Shown piece by piece: positions 1 through 5,972 of a stretch of DNA of 20,690 bases (position 1 is its first letter; every line of letters begins with the position of its first letter). The DNA lies in IMG/VR virus record IMGVR_UViG_3300030424_000005, positions 1-20,690 of that record; one strand, written 5' to 3'. A program made the translations under genes and the position numbers. Source of the DNA: a virus. Under the pieces are notes generated by a model that was not told the DNA's origin, did not search any database, and worked only from the letters and a program-made list of their open reading frames with translations.

Positions 1-117
1 GGCGGCTTGAAGCGCGTCCCGGCCGACCGCGAGCCGACGCCCGCCGAGATCGAGCGCGAACGTCAACGCCAACTGGCCGATGCTGCCACCCTCATATCCC
101 AGGAGGCCGCAGAATGA
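1..117 (+). CDS. 3' end of an unidentified phage gene (partial)
   Basis: An open frame enters from the left edge and ends at the TGA at 115-117, giving the last 38 residues of a protein. The visible part is hydrophilic and probably helical, rich in Glu, Arg, Gln and Ala, with no recognisable motif. Its stop overlaps the ATG of the next gene (ATGA at 114-117), and the AGGAGG of that gene (101-106) lies inside this reading frame. This is the usual look of two co-translated genes in one operon. The function cannot be judged from this fragment. Confidence 0.7.
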   Translation, partial: GGLKRVPADREPTPAEIERERQRQLADAATLISQEAAE

Positions 118-596
118 CCTACCTCTCCGACCGCCGCCGGGTCGCCCTGGCGATCTACCCCCGCCTCCTGGCCGTGTGGATGGCGGTAGCGATGGACGCG
201 GCGGGTGGTGCCGCCGACGACGAAGACAGGGCCGTTCTGGCTGCGATAAAGGCAGCCGAGGACGACGCGTACGCGGGCCTCGACGGCAAAAGGGTGCAAA
301 CTCTGCGCAACCGGGTCAAGACGCTCGCCGCCGAATGCCTGGAGGGCTACGAGCAGTCGGCCATGGTCAAAGTTTTCCTCATGGTGGCCTACGCCCTGCG
401 CGACACGCTGGAGTCCGGCGCCCTGGTGCTGGTCGATGGCAGCCCGTTGGATGTGGCCTACAGCACGATTGCTGCCGAGGTGTCACGCCACGAAGACCTG
501 ATGGCCGACGTGGACCGCAGCGCCGAGAAGCACGCTCGCAAGCTGCGGGAACGGCTGGCCGGGTATCTGCCGGTGATGCAGGAAGCCGCCGAGTAA
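114..596 (+). CDS. Hypothetical phage protein, 160 aa, helical
   Basis: The start is fixed by a consensus AGGAGG at 101-106, seven bases before ATG 114, and by the ATGA overlap with the previous gene. The 160-residue product is predicted to be almost entirely helical. Two Ala/Leu/Val-rich stretches lie near residues 9-32 and 85-100, and the C-terminus is charged and Lys/Arg/Glu-rich. The first of these is only mildly hydrophobic and I do not call it a membrane helix. No family is recognised. It belongs to the run of small accessory genes left of the late region. Confidence 0.7.
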   Translation: MTYLSDRRRVALAIYPRLLAVWMAVAMDAAGGAADDEDRAVLAAIKAAEDDAYAGLDGKRVQTLRNRVKTLAAECLEGYEQSAMVKVFLMVAYALRDTLESGALVLVDGSPLDVAYSTIAAEVSRHEDLMADVDRSAEKHARKLRERLAGYLPVMQEAAE

Positions 597-721
597 CCCC
601 CACACACCACACGCAACGCCCCGGCAACAGGGCCAGCGTGCGCAACTACCACCAATGAGCCACACCGATACCCCTCATGCCGAGTTGCGCACCAGAGGGG
701 CGGAAAATGAGGGAATGAGGA

Positions 722-1135
722 ATGAAGGATTTTGGGGTCGTGCTGACCATGCGGCCAACCAACAAAACGGCCGCCATGGTGATGGCAAAGGGGTTCGAGT
801 ATCAGCCGGACAAAAAAATAAACACGCCGCATCACTGGGATGCCCCGCAGCAGGTGAGGCCGGTCCCCAAGAATACGCAAGACCTGACCGGCTTGCGCGT
901 CGGGAGACTCAGAGTGATCGGGCTACTGATCGACAAGCCATTGTGGTTGGTGCGCTGCGACTGCGGTAAGTACGAGGCCCGGCGGTCAAAATCCCTGAAG
1001 AATGAAAGGAACAGCGGGGATAGGTGCGAGATTTGCAGGCACCACAATTACTTGATGATGGCAGATGAGTTCAGACGCACCGGGCAAAACAAGATTTACG
1101 GCCTGCACACTGACCAAAAAGGGGCAGCGAAATGA
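722..1135 (+). CDS. Small zinc-ribbon-like phage protein
   Basis: The 137-residue product carries a segment (residues 55-67) of the type LTGxRxGRLxVIG, followed by a Cys-X-Cys at 79/81 and a Cys-X2-Cys at 102/105. This pattern recurs in phage proteins and in the N-terminal part of some AP2/HNH-type phage proteins, where the four Cys are thought to bind zinc. No AP2 or HNH catalytic part follows here, so this is a stand-alone ribbon of unknown role, perhaps nucleic-acid binding (inference). GAGGGA at 709-714 is seven bases before ATG 722. An alternative start at 749 would lose only nine residues. Its stop overlaps the next ATG (1132). Confidence 0.7.
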   Translation: MKDFGVVLTMRPTNKTAAMVMAKGFEYQPDKKINTPHHWDAPQQVRPVPKNTQDLTGLRVGRLRVIGLLIDKPLWLVRCDCGKYEARRSKSLKNERNSGDRCEICRHHNYLMMADEFRRTGQNKIYGLHTDQKGAAK

Positions 1136-1581
1136 ACCGAACACAGACACTCGACGCCGCACGGTCGGCGGTCACCGGCCAGCGGGAACAGGACTACGGG
1201 GTGCCCGAGAACCACTTCGGCCAGATCGCGGCCATGTGGACGGCATACCTCGACGGCGGGCCGATCCGCCCTGTCGATGTGCCGATGATGATGGGGATGC
1301 TCAAGATGGCGCGCATCCGCACCAGCCCGGCACATTTCGACAGTTTTGTCGATATGGCGGGCTATGCGGCTTGTGGGGCGGAAATCGGGACGGCGCGGTG
1401 GGGTGAGGATGCGGCCCCGGTCATCACCCCGGAACGCGTCTGCGGGAACTGCCGTCACCGCGTCATGGGGGACCACTGCATCAGTGGGGGCGTCACGCAC
1501 ATGCCGAAGTCGTGCCATGCGGCTTGGCCTGGGCCGTGCGGGTCCAAGGGCTTGCTGTGGGAGGCTGCCGATCATGGCTGA
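1132..1581 (+). CDS. DUF6378-like phage protein with C-terminal Cys cluster
   Basis: The product has 149 residues. Residues 12-88 fit a widespread phage family of unknown function (DUF6378 type): an RxxxYG..xxNF segment, a central stretch of Met/Leu ending in LKMARI (57-62), then a FDSFVDMAGYAA segment (69-80). The remaining part adds Cys 104, 107, 116, 128 and 136, a spacing that could hold a metal. The gene starts with an ATGA overlap at 1132-1135, so it is probably translated from ribosomes leaving the upstream gene. It overlaps the following small gene by eight bases. Family assignment rests on pattern recognition, not a search. Confidence 0.75.
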   Translation: MNRTQTLDAARSAVTGQREQDYGVPENHFGQIAAMWTAYLDGGPIRPVDVPMMMGMLKMARIRTSPAHFDSFVDMAGYAACGAEIGTARWGEDAAPVITPERVCGNCRHRVMGDHCISGGVTHMPKSCHAAWPGPCGSKGLLWEAADHG

Positions 1582-1759
1582 GACGACAACCAGCAAGACC
1601 CCCAACCTCGACCGGCTGGGCGCTGCCAAGTTCACGATTCTCATGCTGTGCGCGGGTTTTGCGTTCGGCATCGGGTGGGAGGGTGCGGCGCAGATGATGC
1701 GCAAGGCGGCCGGGCCGGCGGTCGTCATCCATGCCCACTATGACGCGGAGACGGAATGA
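1574..1759 (+). CDS. Small one-helix membrane protein, 61 aa
   Basis: The ATG at 1574 lies inside the end of the previous gene and the frame ends at 1759, giving 61 residues. A polar N-terminus of about 17 residues is followed by one hydrophobic helix (residues 18-36) and a short tail with two His. The in-frame extension upstream of 1574 reads antisense-like Arg/Ser-rich sequence and is rejected. The size, single helix and position would fit a holin, an Rz-like part or an inner-membrane exclusion peptide, but no specific family is recognised. Its stop overlaps the next start (ATGA 1756-1759). Confidence 0.6.
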   Translation: MAETTTSKTPNLDRLGAAKFTILMLCAGFAFGIGWEGAAQMMRKAAGPAVVIHAHYDAETE

Positions 1760-2058
1760 TGGCTGACAAGCCGAGCAAGTGGGCGATGGAGCGGGCGCGT
1801 GCGATGTACGCCGCAGCGCCATGGGCCTTCGATGACGCCAGCACGCGGGCGGATGAGGATGTGTGCCTATCGGATATCGCCCGCGCCATCGACGCCGCCC
1901 GCCGGGATGCGCTGGAGGAGGCAGTATGGCTGGCGGACGAGTATAACGGGGATGGACTGAAGGCTGGCAGGGGATACGAACTCGGCAATGCGGAGTTGAC
2001 CAGGGCCGACATAGCCGTTCGCATCGAAAGCCTCAAGCACAAGGAGCCCGCCCAATGA
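1756..2058 (+). CDS. Hypothetical phage protein, 100 aa
   Basis: A soluble 100-residue protein that begins MMADKPSKWA, followed by helical Ala/Arg/Asp-rich sequence with a LSDIARAIDAARRDALEE segment in the middle (residues 38-55). Similar short proteins, with a conserved opening such as KPSxWAxxRA and a central IAxAIxxARxxAL helix, are common in prophage early regions, and their role is unknown. Either ATG of the tandem pair (1756 or 1759) may be used. It overlaps both neighbours by four bases, so the block 1132-2213 reads as a single translationally coupled unit. Confidence 0.65.
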   Translation: MMADKPSKWAMERARAMYAAAPWAFDDASTRADEDVCLSDIARAIDAARRDALEEAVWLADEYNGDGLKAGRGYELGNAELTRADIAVRIESLKHKEPAQ

Positions 2059-2213
2059 TGACCGACGAACGCCGAGCCGCCGCAGCCGCCGAAATGCAGC
2101 GTATGGCCGACAACTTCCGCGCCGCCAAGCCTGCTATAATCCAGGGCTTGCGTGATATGACCGACAGCCTGCGCCTCAATATCTCGGCAGCAGTTGCGCC
2201 GCCAACAAAGTAA
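2055..2213 (+). CDS. Small hypothetical protein, 52 aa
   Basis: A short frame starts at a tandem ATG (2055/2058) overlapping the previous stop and ends at TAA 2211-2213. The product is a 52-residue Ala/Arg-rich helix with amphipathic spacing and no recognisable motif. Support comes from the ATGA coupling, which repeats the pattern of the preceding genes, and from amino-acid content unlike random frames in this GC-rich DNA. The coding sequence contains a perfect extended -10 box (2132-2140), discussed separately. Confidence 0.5.
   Translation: MMTDERRAAAAAEMQRMADNFRAAKPAIIQGLRDMTDSLRLNISAAVAPPTK
2132..2140 (+). promoter_or_regulatory. Extended -10 element inside a coding sequence
   Basis: The bases TGCTATAAT are a perfect extended -10 consensus. 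No good -35 box is seen 16-18 bases upstream (the region reads AACTTC), but extended -10 promoters can work without one. It would start RNA near 2147 and read into the gene at 2329. It lies inside a small gene, so it may also be coincidence of codon choice. Confidence 0.3.
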
Positions 2214-2272
2214 CCACCAAGCAACACCACAACATTTCCGCGCAGAAACAAGCCCGCACTGTCGCTTATACG

Positions 2273-2301
2273 TTGTGAGCGCGTGCGGGTTCTGGTATAG
2301 T
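2273..2301 (+). promoter_or_regulatory. Sigma-70-like promoter with flanking inverted repeat
   Basis: TTGTGA (2273-2278) and TATAGT (2296-2301) are separated by 17 bases, giving RNA from about 2308, about 20 bases before the ATG at 2329. Arms AGCCCGCAC (2251-2259) and GTGCGGGTT (2283-2291) form a nine-base inverted repeat with one G-T step that brackets the -35 box. This could be an operator or an RNA hairpin ending upstream transcription. Confidence 0.5.
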
Positions 2302-2328
2302 GGTGTGGTTGATTTTGGGAGTTCTGCC

Positions 2329-2541
2329 ATGCGTTTTTCCGATACTTCGGAACCAGACCACTACGGCACCGGATGCGCCACAGACTGCATCGACGGCTGC
2401 GGCTGGCCTGCGCTCCCCTGTGGCCGACTGCTGCGGGACTGCGCGCGGGATGCGGGCCCGGTCGTCACCGTTGCCGATGCTGACCGGGCGAAGATGCGGG
2501 CGGGGGCAGCGATTTATGACGGGGAACGCACCGCGCCATGA
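2329..2541 (+). CDS. Cys-rich small protein, 70 aa
   Basis: The start at ATG 2329 is preferred because GGGAG (2317-2321) sits seven bases upstream and a promoter lies just before it. A longer frame to 2194 would run through the promoter. The 70-residue product has five Cys in the first half (CxxxCxxxC, then PCG and DC), which could bind a metal or form disulfides. The C-terminal half, ending in an ADADRAKMRAGAAIYDGE-like helix, looks soluble. No family is recognised. It overlaps the next gene by ATGA at 2538. Confidence 0.5.
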   Translation: MRFSDTSEPDHYGTGCATDCIDGCGWPALPCGRLLRDCARDAGPVVTVADADRAKMRAGAAIYDGERTAP

Positions 2542-2738
2542 GCCACCCCCGCACCAGCCTCTCCCGCCACATCCAATCCGGCCCGACCGACGACGCCACC
2601 CTCGACGCCATGCGTTCGGCAGCTTGGCACCAACAGGGCGTCGTCATGCTGCGGCTGGACGAGGTGGCTTGCGAGTGGACGCGGCAGGCGGTTGAGAACC
2701 ACATGGCGGCGCGGTACGGCAAGCGGCGGGGCGGCTAG
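2538..2738 (+). CDS. Small hypothetical phage protein, 66 aa
   Basis: ATG 2538 overlaps the previous stop. The 66-residue product is basic, with a QSGPTDDATLDAMRSAAW segment (residues 13-30) and a second helix ending in AARYGKRRGG. No DNA-binding motif can be assigned with confidence. It is the last gene of the coupled run from 2329, and only 45 bases separate it from the next gene, so co-transcription with the putative late regulator downstream is likely. Confidence 0.55.
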   Translation: MSHPRTSLSRHIQSGPTDDATLDAMRSAAWHQQGVVMLRLDEVACEWTRQAVENHMAARYGKRRGG

Positions 2739-2783
2739 CTTGCCTGTGAAGTGCAATGATATAACATCTCGGAAGGACGCGGC

Positions 2784-3308
2784 ATGGCCCGGACAGCGAC
2801 GGCACGGAAGCGCAAGACCAAGCCACCGGTGGCCGCAATGGAGCCCGCCGACTGGCAGGAGCGCCACAGCCCGACCGATGGCGTGGTGGTCGCCATGCCC
2901 ATCCCCGGAACCGTCCGCACCGAGGTGCATCAATGCCAGCGCCGGAGGTCGGCGCGCATCATGGCGGAACTGACCGACAACCAGGCACGCGCGGCGCAGC
3001 GGATCTACGAGGCGTTCAAGGCGATCACGCTGCCGGTGTCGAGCAAGATCGCCAGCTATGACCCGCCGACCGGGCGAGGTGAGTGCGCGGAGTGGTCGGC
3101 GTTCATCCAGGACTGCGTGCGGGACTACAAGCGGTGGGCCGATGCTTGCGCTGATCGTCACGTTGACGAGGTTGTCGTGTTGGCAATCACGGTCCACGGC
3201 ATGAGTCTGGAGGCCGCCGAGCAACAGGCCCGCAAGCGTCGGGGTCATGCGCGAGAGACGCTGATTGCCGGCCTGGACCTGTACTGCAAAATCAACCGGC
3301 TGGGCTAG
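2784..3308 (+). CDS. Basic protein with C-terminal HTH-like segment; candidate late regulator
   Basis: The 174-residue product has a very basic N-terminus (first 15 residues rich in Arg, Lys and Thr). The C-terminal segment (about 130-170) reads VVVLAITVHGMSLEAAEQQ, then a basic RKRRGHAR and an amphipathic helix. That layout resembles sigma region 4 or DUF6456-type helix-turn-helix ends found in small phage regulators. AAGGA (2773-2777) precedes ATG 2784. An extended -10-like TGATATAAC (2757-2765) lies just upstream but would start RNA too close to the ribosome site, so I do not list it. Its place directly before a strong promoter, a long leader and a terminator suggests a Q-like antiterminator role. 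That is inference from position, as no Q family match is visible. Confidence 0.65.
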   Translation: MARTATARKRKTKPPVAAMEPADWQERHSPTDGVVVAMPIPGTVRTEVHQCQRRRSARIMAELTDNQARAAQRIYEAFKAITLPVSSKIASYDPPTGRGECAEWSAFIQDCVRDYKRWADACADRHVDEVVVLAITVHGMSLEAAEQQARKRRGHARETLIAGLDLYCKINRLG

Positions 3309-3356
3309 ATCCTCATCCGTTCTCCCATCATGTTGCGTTGGCGCGCGAAAAGGTTG

Positions 3357-3385
3357 TTGACGGCCGGGCGGGTTTAGCGTACCTT
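3357..3385 (+). promoter_or_regulatory. Strong sigma-70-like promoter (candidate late promoter)
   Basis: TTGACG (3357-3362) and TACCTT (3380-3385) are 17 bases apart, the form typical of housekeeping promoters in alphaproteobacteria. RNA would begin near 3392 and run through a long untranslated leader. The same two boxes, with one base changed, recur at 15451-15479. Confidence 0.6.
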
Positions 3386-3814
3386 CTCAGGCATGGTGGT
3401 TTTGGTGCGTTCGCGCTTCCCCCTCTGGCCCGTTGCGCTTCCCCTGGCGTGACGGGCCGCCCCCTCCAGGTCTACCGCTTAGCCCCTGATAGGACTTGCA
3501 AGGAAACGTCAGGGTGATGCGGTCTGCGGCGAGCCTCGTCTACGTCGCGTTGGGGTGCCAGCCGAATAAGCGGCCCCGATCAATTCAGAGATACCAGCGG
3601 CGGCGCTGAGACGCGCTAGGTTACGCCCACCGGGATACGCGCCGCCCCGTATGGGCTGGGGTGGGTAAGTCGGAACGCCGCTGGTTGCCATTCCAGGCCG
3701 AGCCCACCCCTGGATACCGTGCCCGCCCGGCTTGGCGGGGCTGATGCTTCCCTGCGACGGGATAGCCGTGATGACCTAGAGCCGCCGACGTCATGGGGTG
3801 GCAGATGAACAACG

Positions 3815-3845
3815 AAGCCCGCTGCCTCACGGTGGCGGGCTTTTC
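3815..3845 (+). terminator. Intrinsic terminator before the late genes
   Basis: The stem runs from 3815-3826 to 3831-3842: AAGCCCGC pairs perfectly with GCGGGCTT, and UG/UG wobbles plus CC/GG close on a UCAC tetraloop. It is followed by a short T tract (TTTT at 3841-3844, partly in the stem). It lies 26 bases before the next start codon, so read-through or antitermination is needed to express the downstream genes from the 3357 promoter. Confidence 0.75.
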
Positions 3846-3870
3846 GCATTCCGACATGAGGTGTGACGAC

Positions 3871-4158
3871 ATGCCCATCCGCATCGTGAGCGACAACGGC
3901 ACAGGCGTCGGGACCAAGATCCTCGACGCCGAGACGGGTGCTGACTTGGGCGAGGTTCTGCCTATCACCTACGGAGCCATGCTGGAGATCGGCCCCGTTC
4001 TGACCCTGCAATGCGAGATCGCCATGATCCGCGTTGACACCGTTGCCGGCGCGGTCAACTGGCACATCCCCATGATCGACGGCGACGTGGCAGAGGTCCG
4101 CATGAAGGATGGGCGCGTCATCCGCATCCGGGAAGATGGTGTGCCGGAGGCGGTGTGA
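3871..4158 (+). CDS. Hypothetical phage protein, 95 aa
   Basis: The open frame extends back to 3793, but that would read through the terminator. GAGGTG (3858-3863), seven bases before ATG 3871, fixes the start. The 95-residue product is rich in beta-type residues: an N-terminal MPIRIVSDNG strand, a central Ile/Val-rich sheet-like part, and a closing MKDGRVIRIREDGV hairpin. No family is recognised. It is the first gene after the terminator and so the first expected to respond to antitermination. Its TGA overlaps the next ATG by one base. Confidence 0.65.
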   Translation: MPIRIVSDNGTGVGTKILDAETGADLGEVLPITYGAMLEIGPVLTLQCEIAMIRVDTVAGAVNWHIPMIDGDVAEVRMKDGRVIRIREDGVPEAV

Positions 4159-4355
4159 TGGCAAAGCCCCCGATGCCGGACCCGATAGGCTGGACACCAC
4201 CCCCGCCGCGCGGTGTGGTCATCTACGATCCAGATGAGCGCGCAGCGTACGAGCACGGGAAGCGCGTTGGTACGTTCGCCGGGGCTGTCTTGACGCTGTT
4301 ATGTCTAGTGATGGCCGGGTGCCTTATTGGCCTGGGCTTTTCTCTGAAGGGTTGA
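4158..4355 (+). CDS. Small one-helix membrane protein, 65 aa
   Basis: ATG 4158 is chosen over the in-frame GTG 4155 because GGAGG (4146-4150) is then seven bases away rather than four. The first 38 residues are Pro-rich and polar. Residues 40-62 form a single strongly hydrophobic helix, with a short FSLKG tail outside it. One short membrane helix in an early late-operon gene is compatible with a holin or a related envelope peptide, but such proteins are too variable to assign by eye. The next gene is an even smaller membrane peptide four bases downstream. Confidence 0.6.
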   Translation: MAKPPMPDPIGWTPPPPRGVVIYDPDERAAYEHGKRVGTFAGAVLTLLCLVMAGCLIGLGFSLKG

Positions 4356-4359
4356 CCCC

Positions 4360-4473
4360 ATGACCTCGCACCCGTGGACAGGCTGGGCGGTGGCTTGCCT
4401 GTGCATCGGGGCTGTGTGTGCGGTGGCTGGTGCGGCCTATGTTTGGCGGTTGGGTGATCGGCGGGGGTGGTGA
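4360..4473 (+). CDS. Tiny membrane peptide, 37 aa
   Basis: AAGGG (4347-4351) precedes ATG 4360 by eight bases. The frame gives 37 residues with one hydrophobic helix (residues 8-29, rich in Ala, Val, Cys and Gly) and a basic RLGDRRGW end that would keep the C-terminus in the cytoplasm. It follows another one-helix gene by four bases, and the pair could act together, as two-part holin or spanin systems do (inference). The -35 box and extended part of a promoter for the next gene lie in its last codons. Confidence 0.5.
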   Translation: MTSHPWTGWAVACLCIGAVCAVAGAAYVWRLGDRRGW

Positions 4474-4479
4474 TATACT
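4450..4479 (+). promoter_or_regulatory. Extended -10 promoter for the gene at 4565
   Basis: TTGGGT (4450-4455), an 18-base spacer and TATACT (4474-4479), preceded by TG at 4471-4472, form a good extended -10 promoter. RNA would begin near 4486, so the first stem element of the leader (4492) lies a few bases from the 5' end. Confidence 0.5.
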
Positions 4480-4485
4480 TATTGC

Positions 4486-4564
4486 GCGGATAGGGTAGCT
4501 CCCGAAAAGCGCGTACCCTGCGCGCCTTCCGTGCTTTCAGCAGGGGCGCGAAAGGGTAGCGAGA
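4486..4564 (+). promoter_or_regulatory. Leader with two mutually exclusive hairpins covering the RBS
   Basis: Element A is AGGGTA (4492-4497), B is TACCCT (4514-4519) and C is AGGGTA (4553-4558). B can pair with A or with C. The B:C form extends by CGCGCC (4521-4526) with GGCGCG (4545-4550), and a small TGC/GCA stem lies inside. C contains the likely ribosome site AAGGG (4552-4556), eight bases before ATG 4565. B:C therefore hides the ribosome site, while A:B would free it. No T tract follows, so control of translation is more likely than termination. Confidence 0.5.
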
Positions 4565-5077
4565 ATGGTTCGGGAAGTGGCCGAGGTGGTCTACATCTGC
4601 GATCGTGGACACAGACACAAGGACCGCGAAGTAGCCGAGGCGTGCGACGCCCGGACTCGCGAGAAAGCGGCAAGGGTGCTGGTGGCAGACTGCAAGCGGG
4701 CAGCCAGGAAGGACGCTAGAGCAAAAAGGGTCGCCACCCTCCCGCCCAAAGGAACGAGTGAGCGATCCAGAAATAAGGCCATCAAGTTCATTGCCGCGCT
4801 AGGCGGGCCTGATAAGGCGTCGGCGCTCTCGGAGGCTGACTTTCTGCGGTTGGGTGCTGGCCGGAGGGTCTTGGGTGCCGCCAAGGAGGTGCTGGCCGAA
4901 TCTGGCCTTCACTTCACTGGACATTTAAGTCGAGACGAATGGTCTCGTGTTCTGTCTGCGTTTATGGCGAGGGTGGTCATACGGAAGGGCTTTCTTTTCA
5001 TCGGCCCCAGCGGCAAAGGCGGCGGCGCGCATCTCGGGAACGGGCCGCCCAACCTGACGGAAACAGACGAAGATTGA
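4565..5077 (+). CDS. Unidentified phage protein with own promoter and leader
   Basis: The 170-residue product is basic and mostly helical. It opens with VVYICDRGHRHKD (residues 8-20), which has a Cys-His-His grouping and a second Cys at 27 that could bind a metal. A Lys/Arg/Ala-rich stretch follows (30-75), then a helical core and a Gly/Pro-rich tail. The name ParB, sigma or HTH cannot be supported. What stands out is its control: it has its own promoter and a switchable leader, unlike the neighbours, which suggests that its dose matters. It lies 28 bases before the next gene. Confidence 0.65.
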   Translation: MVREVAEVVYICDRGHRHKDREVAEACDARTREKAARVLVADCKRAARKDARAKRVATLPPKGTSERSRNKAIKFIAALGGPDKASALSEADFLRLGAGRRVLGAAKEVLAESGLHFTGHLSRDEWSRVLSAFMARVVIRKGFLFIGPSGKGGGAHLGNGPPNLTETDED

Positions 5078-5105
5078 CCGCGTGACTTGGTGGTGAGGTG
5101 GTGCG

Positions 5106-5846
5106 ATGGCCCGTGAGTGGTTCAATATCACCCTCGACACCGCCTCGCAGGCCAAGGCGTTTTCCCGCTTGGAGAAGCAAGCCCCGTTCGCCGTCGCCCT
5201 GGCCCTGACACAGACCGCCAAGGACGCGCAGACCCGCATCAAGAAGCTGCTACCTGAAATCTTTGACCAACCCACGCGCTGGACGATCAACAGCACGCAG
5301 GTCACGCCCGCGACTAAGGCTAATCTGGTGGCTGACGTGGGCTACAAGTATCAGGCTGGCCGCTACCTCATCCCTCAGGTTGACGGCGGCGGACGACGCG
5401 ACAAGGGCAGCGAGCGGCAGTTGAAGGGCCAAGCCCTGCTGCCCAGGGATATGCAGTTCGTGCCCGGTGGTGGCGCGCAACTCGACGCCTACGGCAACAT
5501 GCGGCGCGGGCAACTGGTCAAGGCTCTGTCCGCCGTCCGAGGCTTCACCCAGGTCGGCTATAACGCCAACGCCACGAAAGGCCGCAAGAGCAAGGGGAAA
5601 CGCCGGAAGGAACGGTACTTCCTCGCCTCTGAGGACAACCCGCGCACCAAGCACCTGCGGCCCGGCGTGTGGCAGCGGTTCGTGTTCGCCGAGGGTAGCG
5701 CGATCAAGCCGGTGCTGCTGTTCACCCAGCCCGCCAAGTACGAGAGCCGCTTCGATATGGAGGGTATCGTGGCGGAAGTGGTGCGGGAGAAGATGGGCGA
5801 CAACCTCGATGCCGCGATGGTTCGGGCGCTTGGGACGGCGCGGTGA
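5106..5846 (+). CDS. Putative virion morphogenesis protein, minor tail protein Z-like
   Basis: The 246-residue soluble protein begins with a short strand, then the helix AFSRLEKQAPFAVALALTQT (residues 18-37) and a long mixed part. A very basic KGRKSKGKRRKER cluster near residue 159-171 and the closing helices complete it. The pattern of an N-terminal helix AxAxAxxxTAxxxxxxI and a central segment on a Gly-rich insert resembles the minor tail protein Z / head-tail morphogenesis group. I rate this assignment as weak. It would be unusual for such a gene to sit before the terminase. ATG 5106 overlaps no neighbour and follows GAGGTGG (5095-5101). Confidence 0.55.
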   Translation: MAREWFNITLDTASQAKAFSRLEKQAPFAVALALTQTAKDAQTRIKKLLPEIFDQPTRWTINSTQVTPATKANLVADVGYKYQAGRYLIPQVDGGGRRDKGSERQLKGQALLPRDMQFVPGGGAQLDAYGNMRRGQLVKALSAVRGFTQVGYNANATKGRKSKGKRRKERYFLASEDNPRTKHLRPGVWQRFVFAEGSAIKPVLLFTQPAKYESRFDMEGIVAEVVREKMGDNLDAAMVRALGTAR

Positions 5847-5972
5847 TCGTTCGTGTAGGGGCATTGGGTCCCTGTGGATAACCCCGTGTTTGGGGGGAAT
5901 TCGGGCCTCGCACTTTGTCTAGGCATGAGCTTTCCCTAAGGGGGTTCCGCTTCCGGTTGAGGGGTTTTTGAC
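5847..5972. other. Intergenic region before the terminase; candidate packaging site
   Basis: No gene or clear promoter is seen. The 126 bases contain several short G/C-run repeats: CCCC-GTGTTT-GGGG at 5882-5895, CCCTAAGGG at 5934-5942, and GGGGTT repeated at 5941-5946 and 5961-5966. In lambda-like phages the cos site lies directly before the small terminase gene, so this is where it would be expected. No cos overhang can be read from sequence alone. Confidence 0.25.

Larger units (their letters stand above)
3309..3870 (+). other. 562-nt gap: promoter, structured leader, terminator
   Basis: No convincing gene lies here on either strand. The overlapping frames are short or are antisense extensions of the next gene. 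The stretch holds a promoter (3357-3385), then potential RNA hairpins: CCCTGA 3484-3489 with TCAGGG 3509-3514; a two-level stem TTA/CCCACC (3621-3623, 3626-3631) with GGTGGG/TAA (3660-3668) enclosing ATACG 3635-3639 with CGTAT 3648-3652; and CCCGCC/GGCGGG around 3723-3740. It ends in the terminator at 3815-3844. It most likely makes a structured leader or small RNA of about 450 nt. Confidence 0.6.

Noticed and set aside
655-969. Alternative open frame overlapping the zinc-ribbon gene
   Set aside because: The 722 frame has a recognisable Cys-rich motif and a good ribosome site. The 655 frame turns into Arg/Gln-rich shadow sequence.
3793-3870. Upstream extension of the gene at 3871
   Set aside because: It would translate through a strong terminator hairpin. 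A good ribosome site marks 3871.
3309-3870. Possible tRNA, tmRNA or small protein in the long gap
   Set aside because: No T-loop/acceptor pattern was found by eye, and the frames are short and without ribosome sites. It was kept only as a structured leader.
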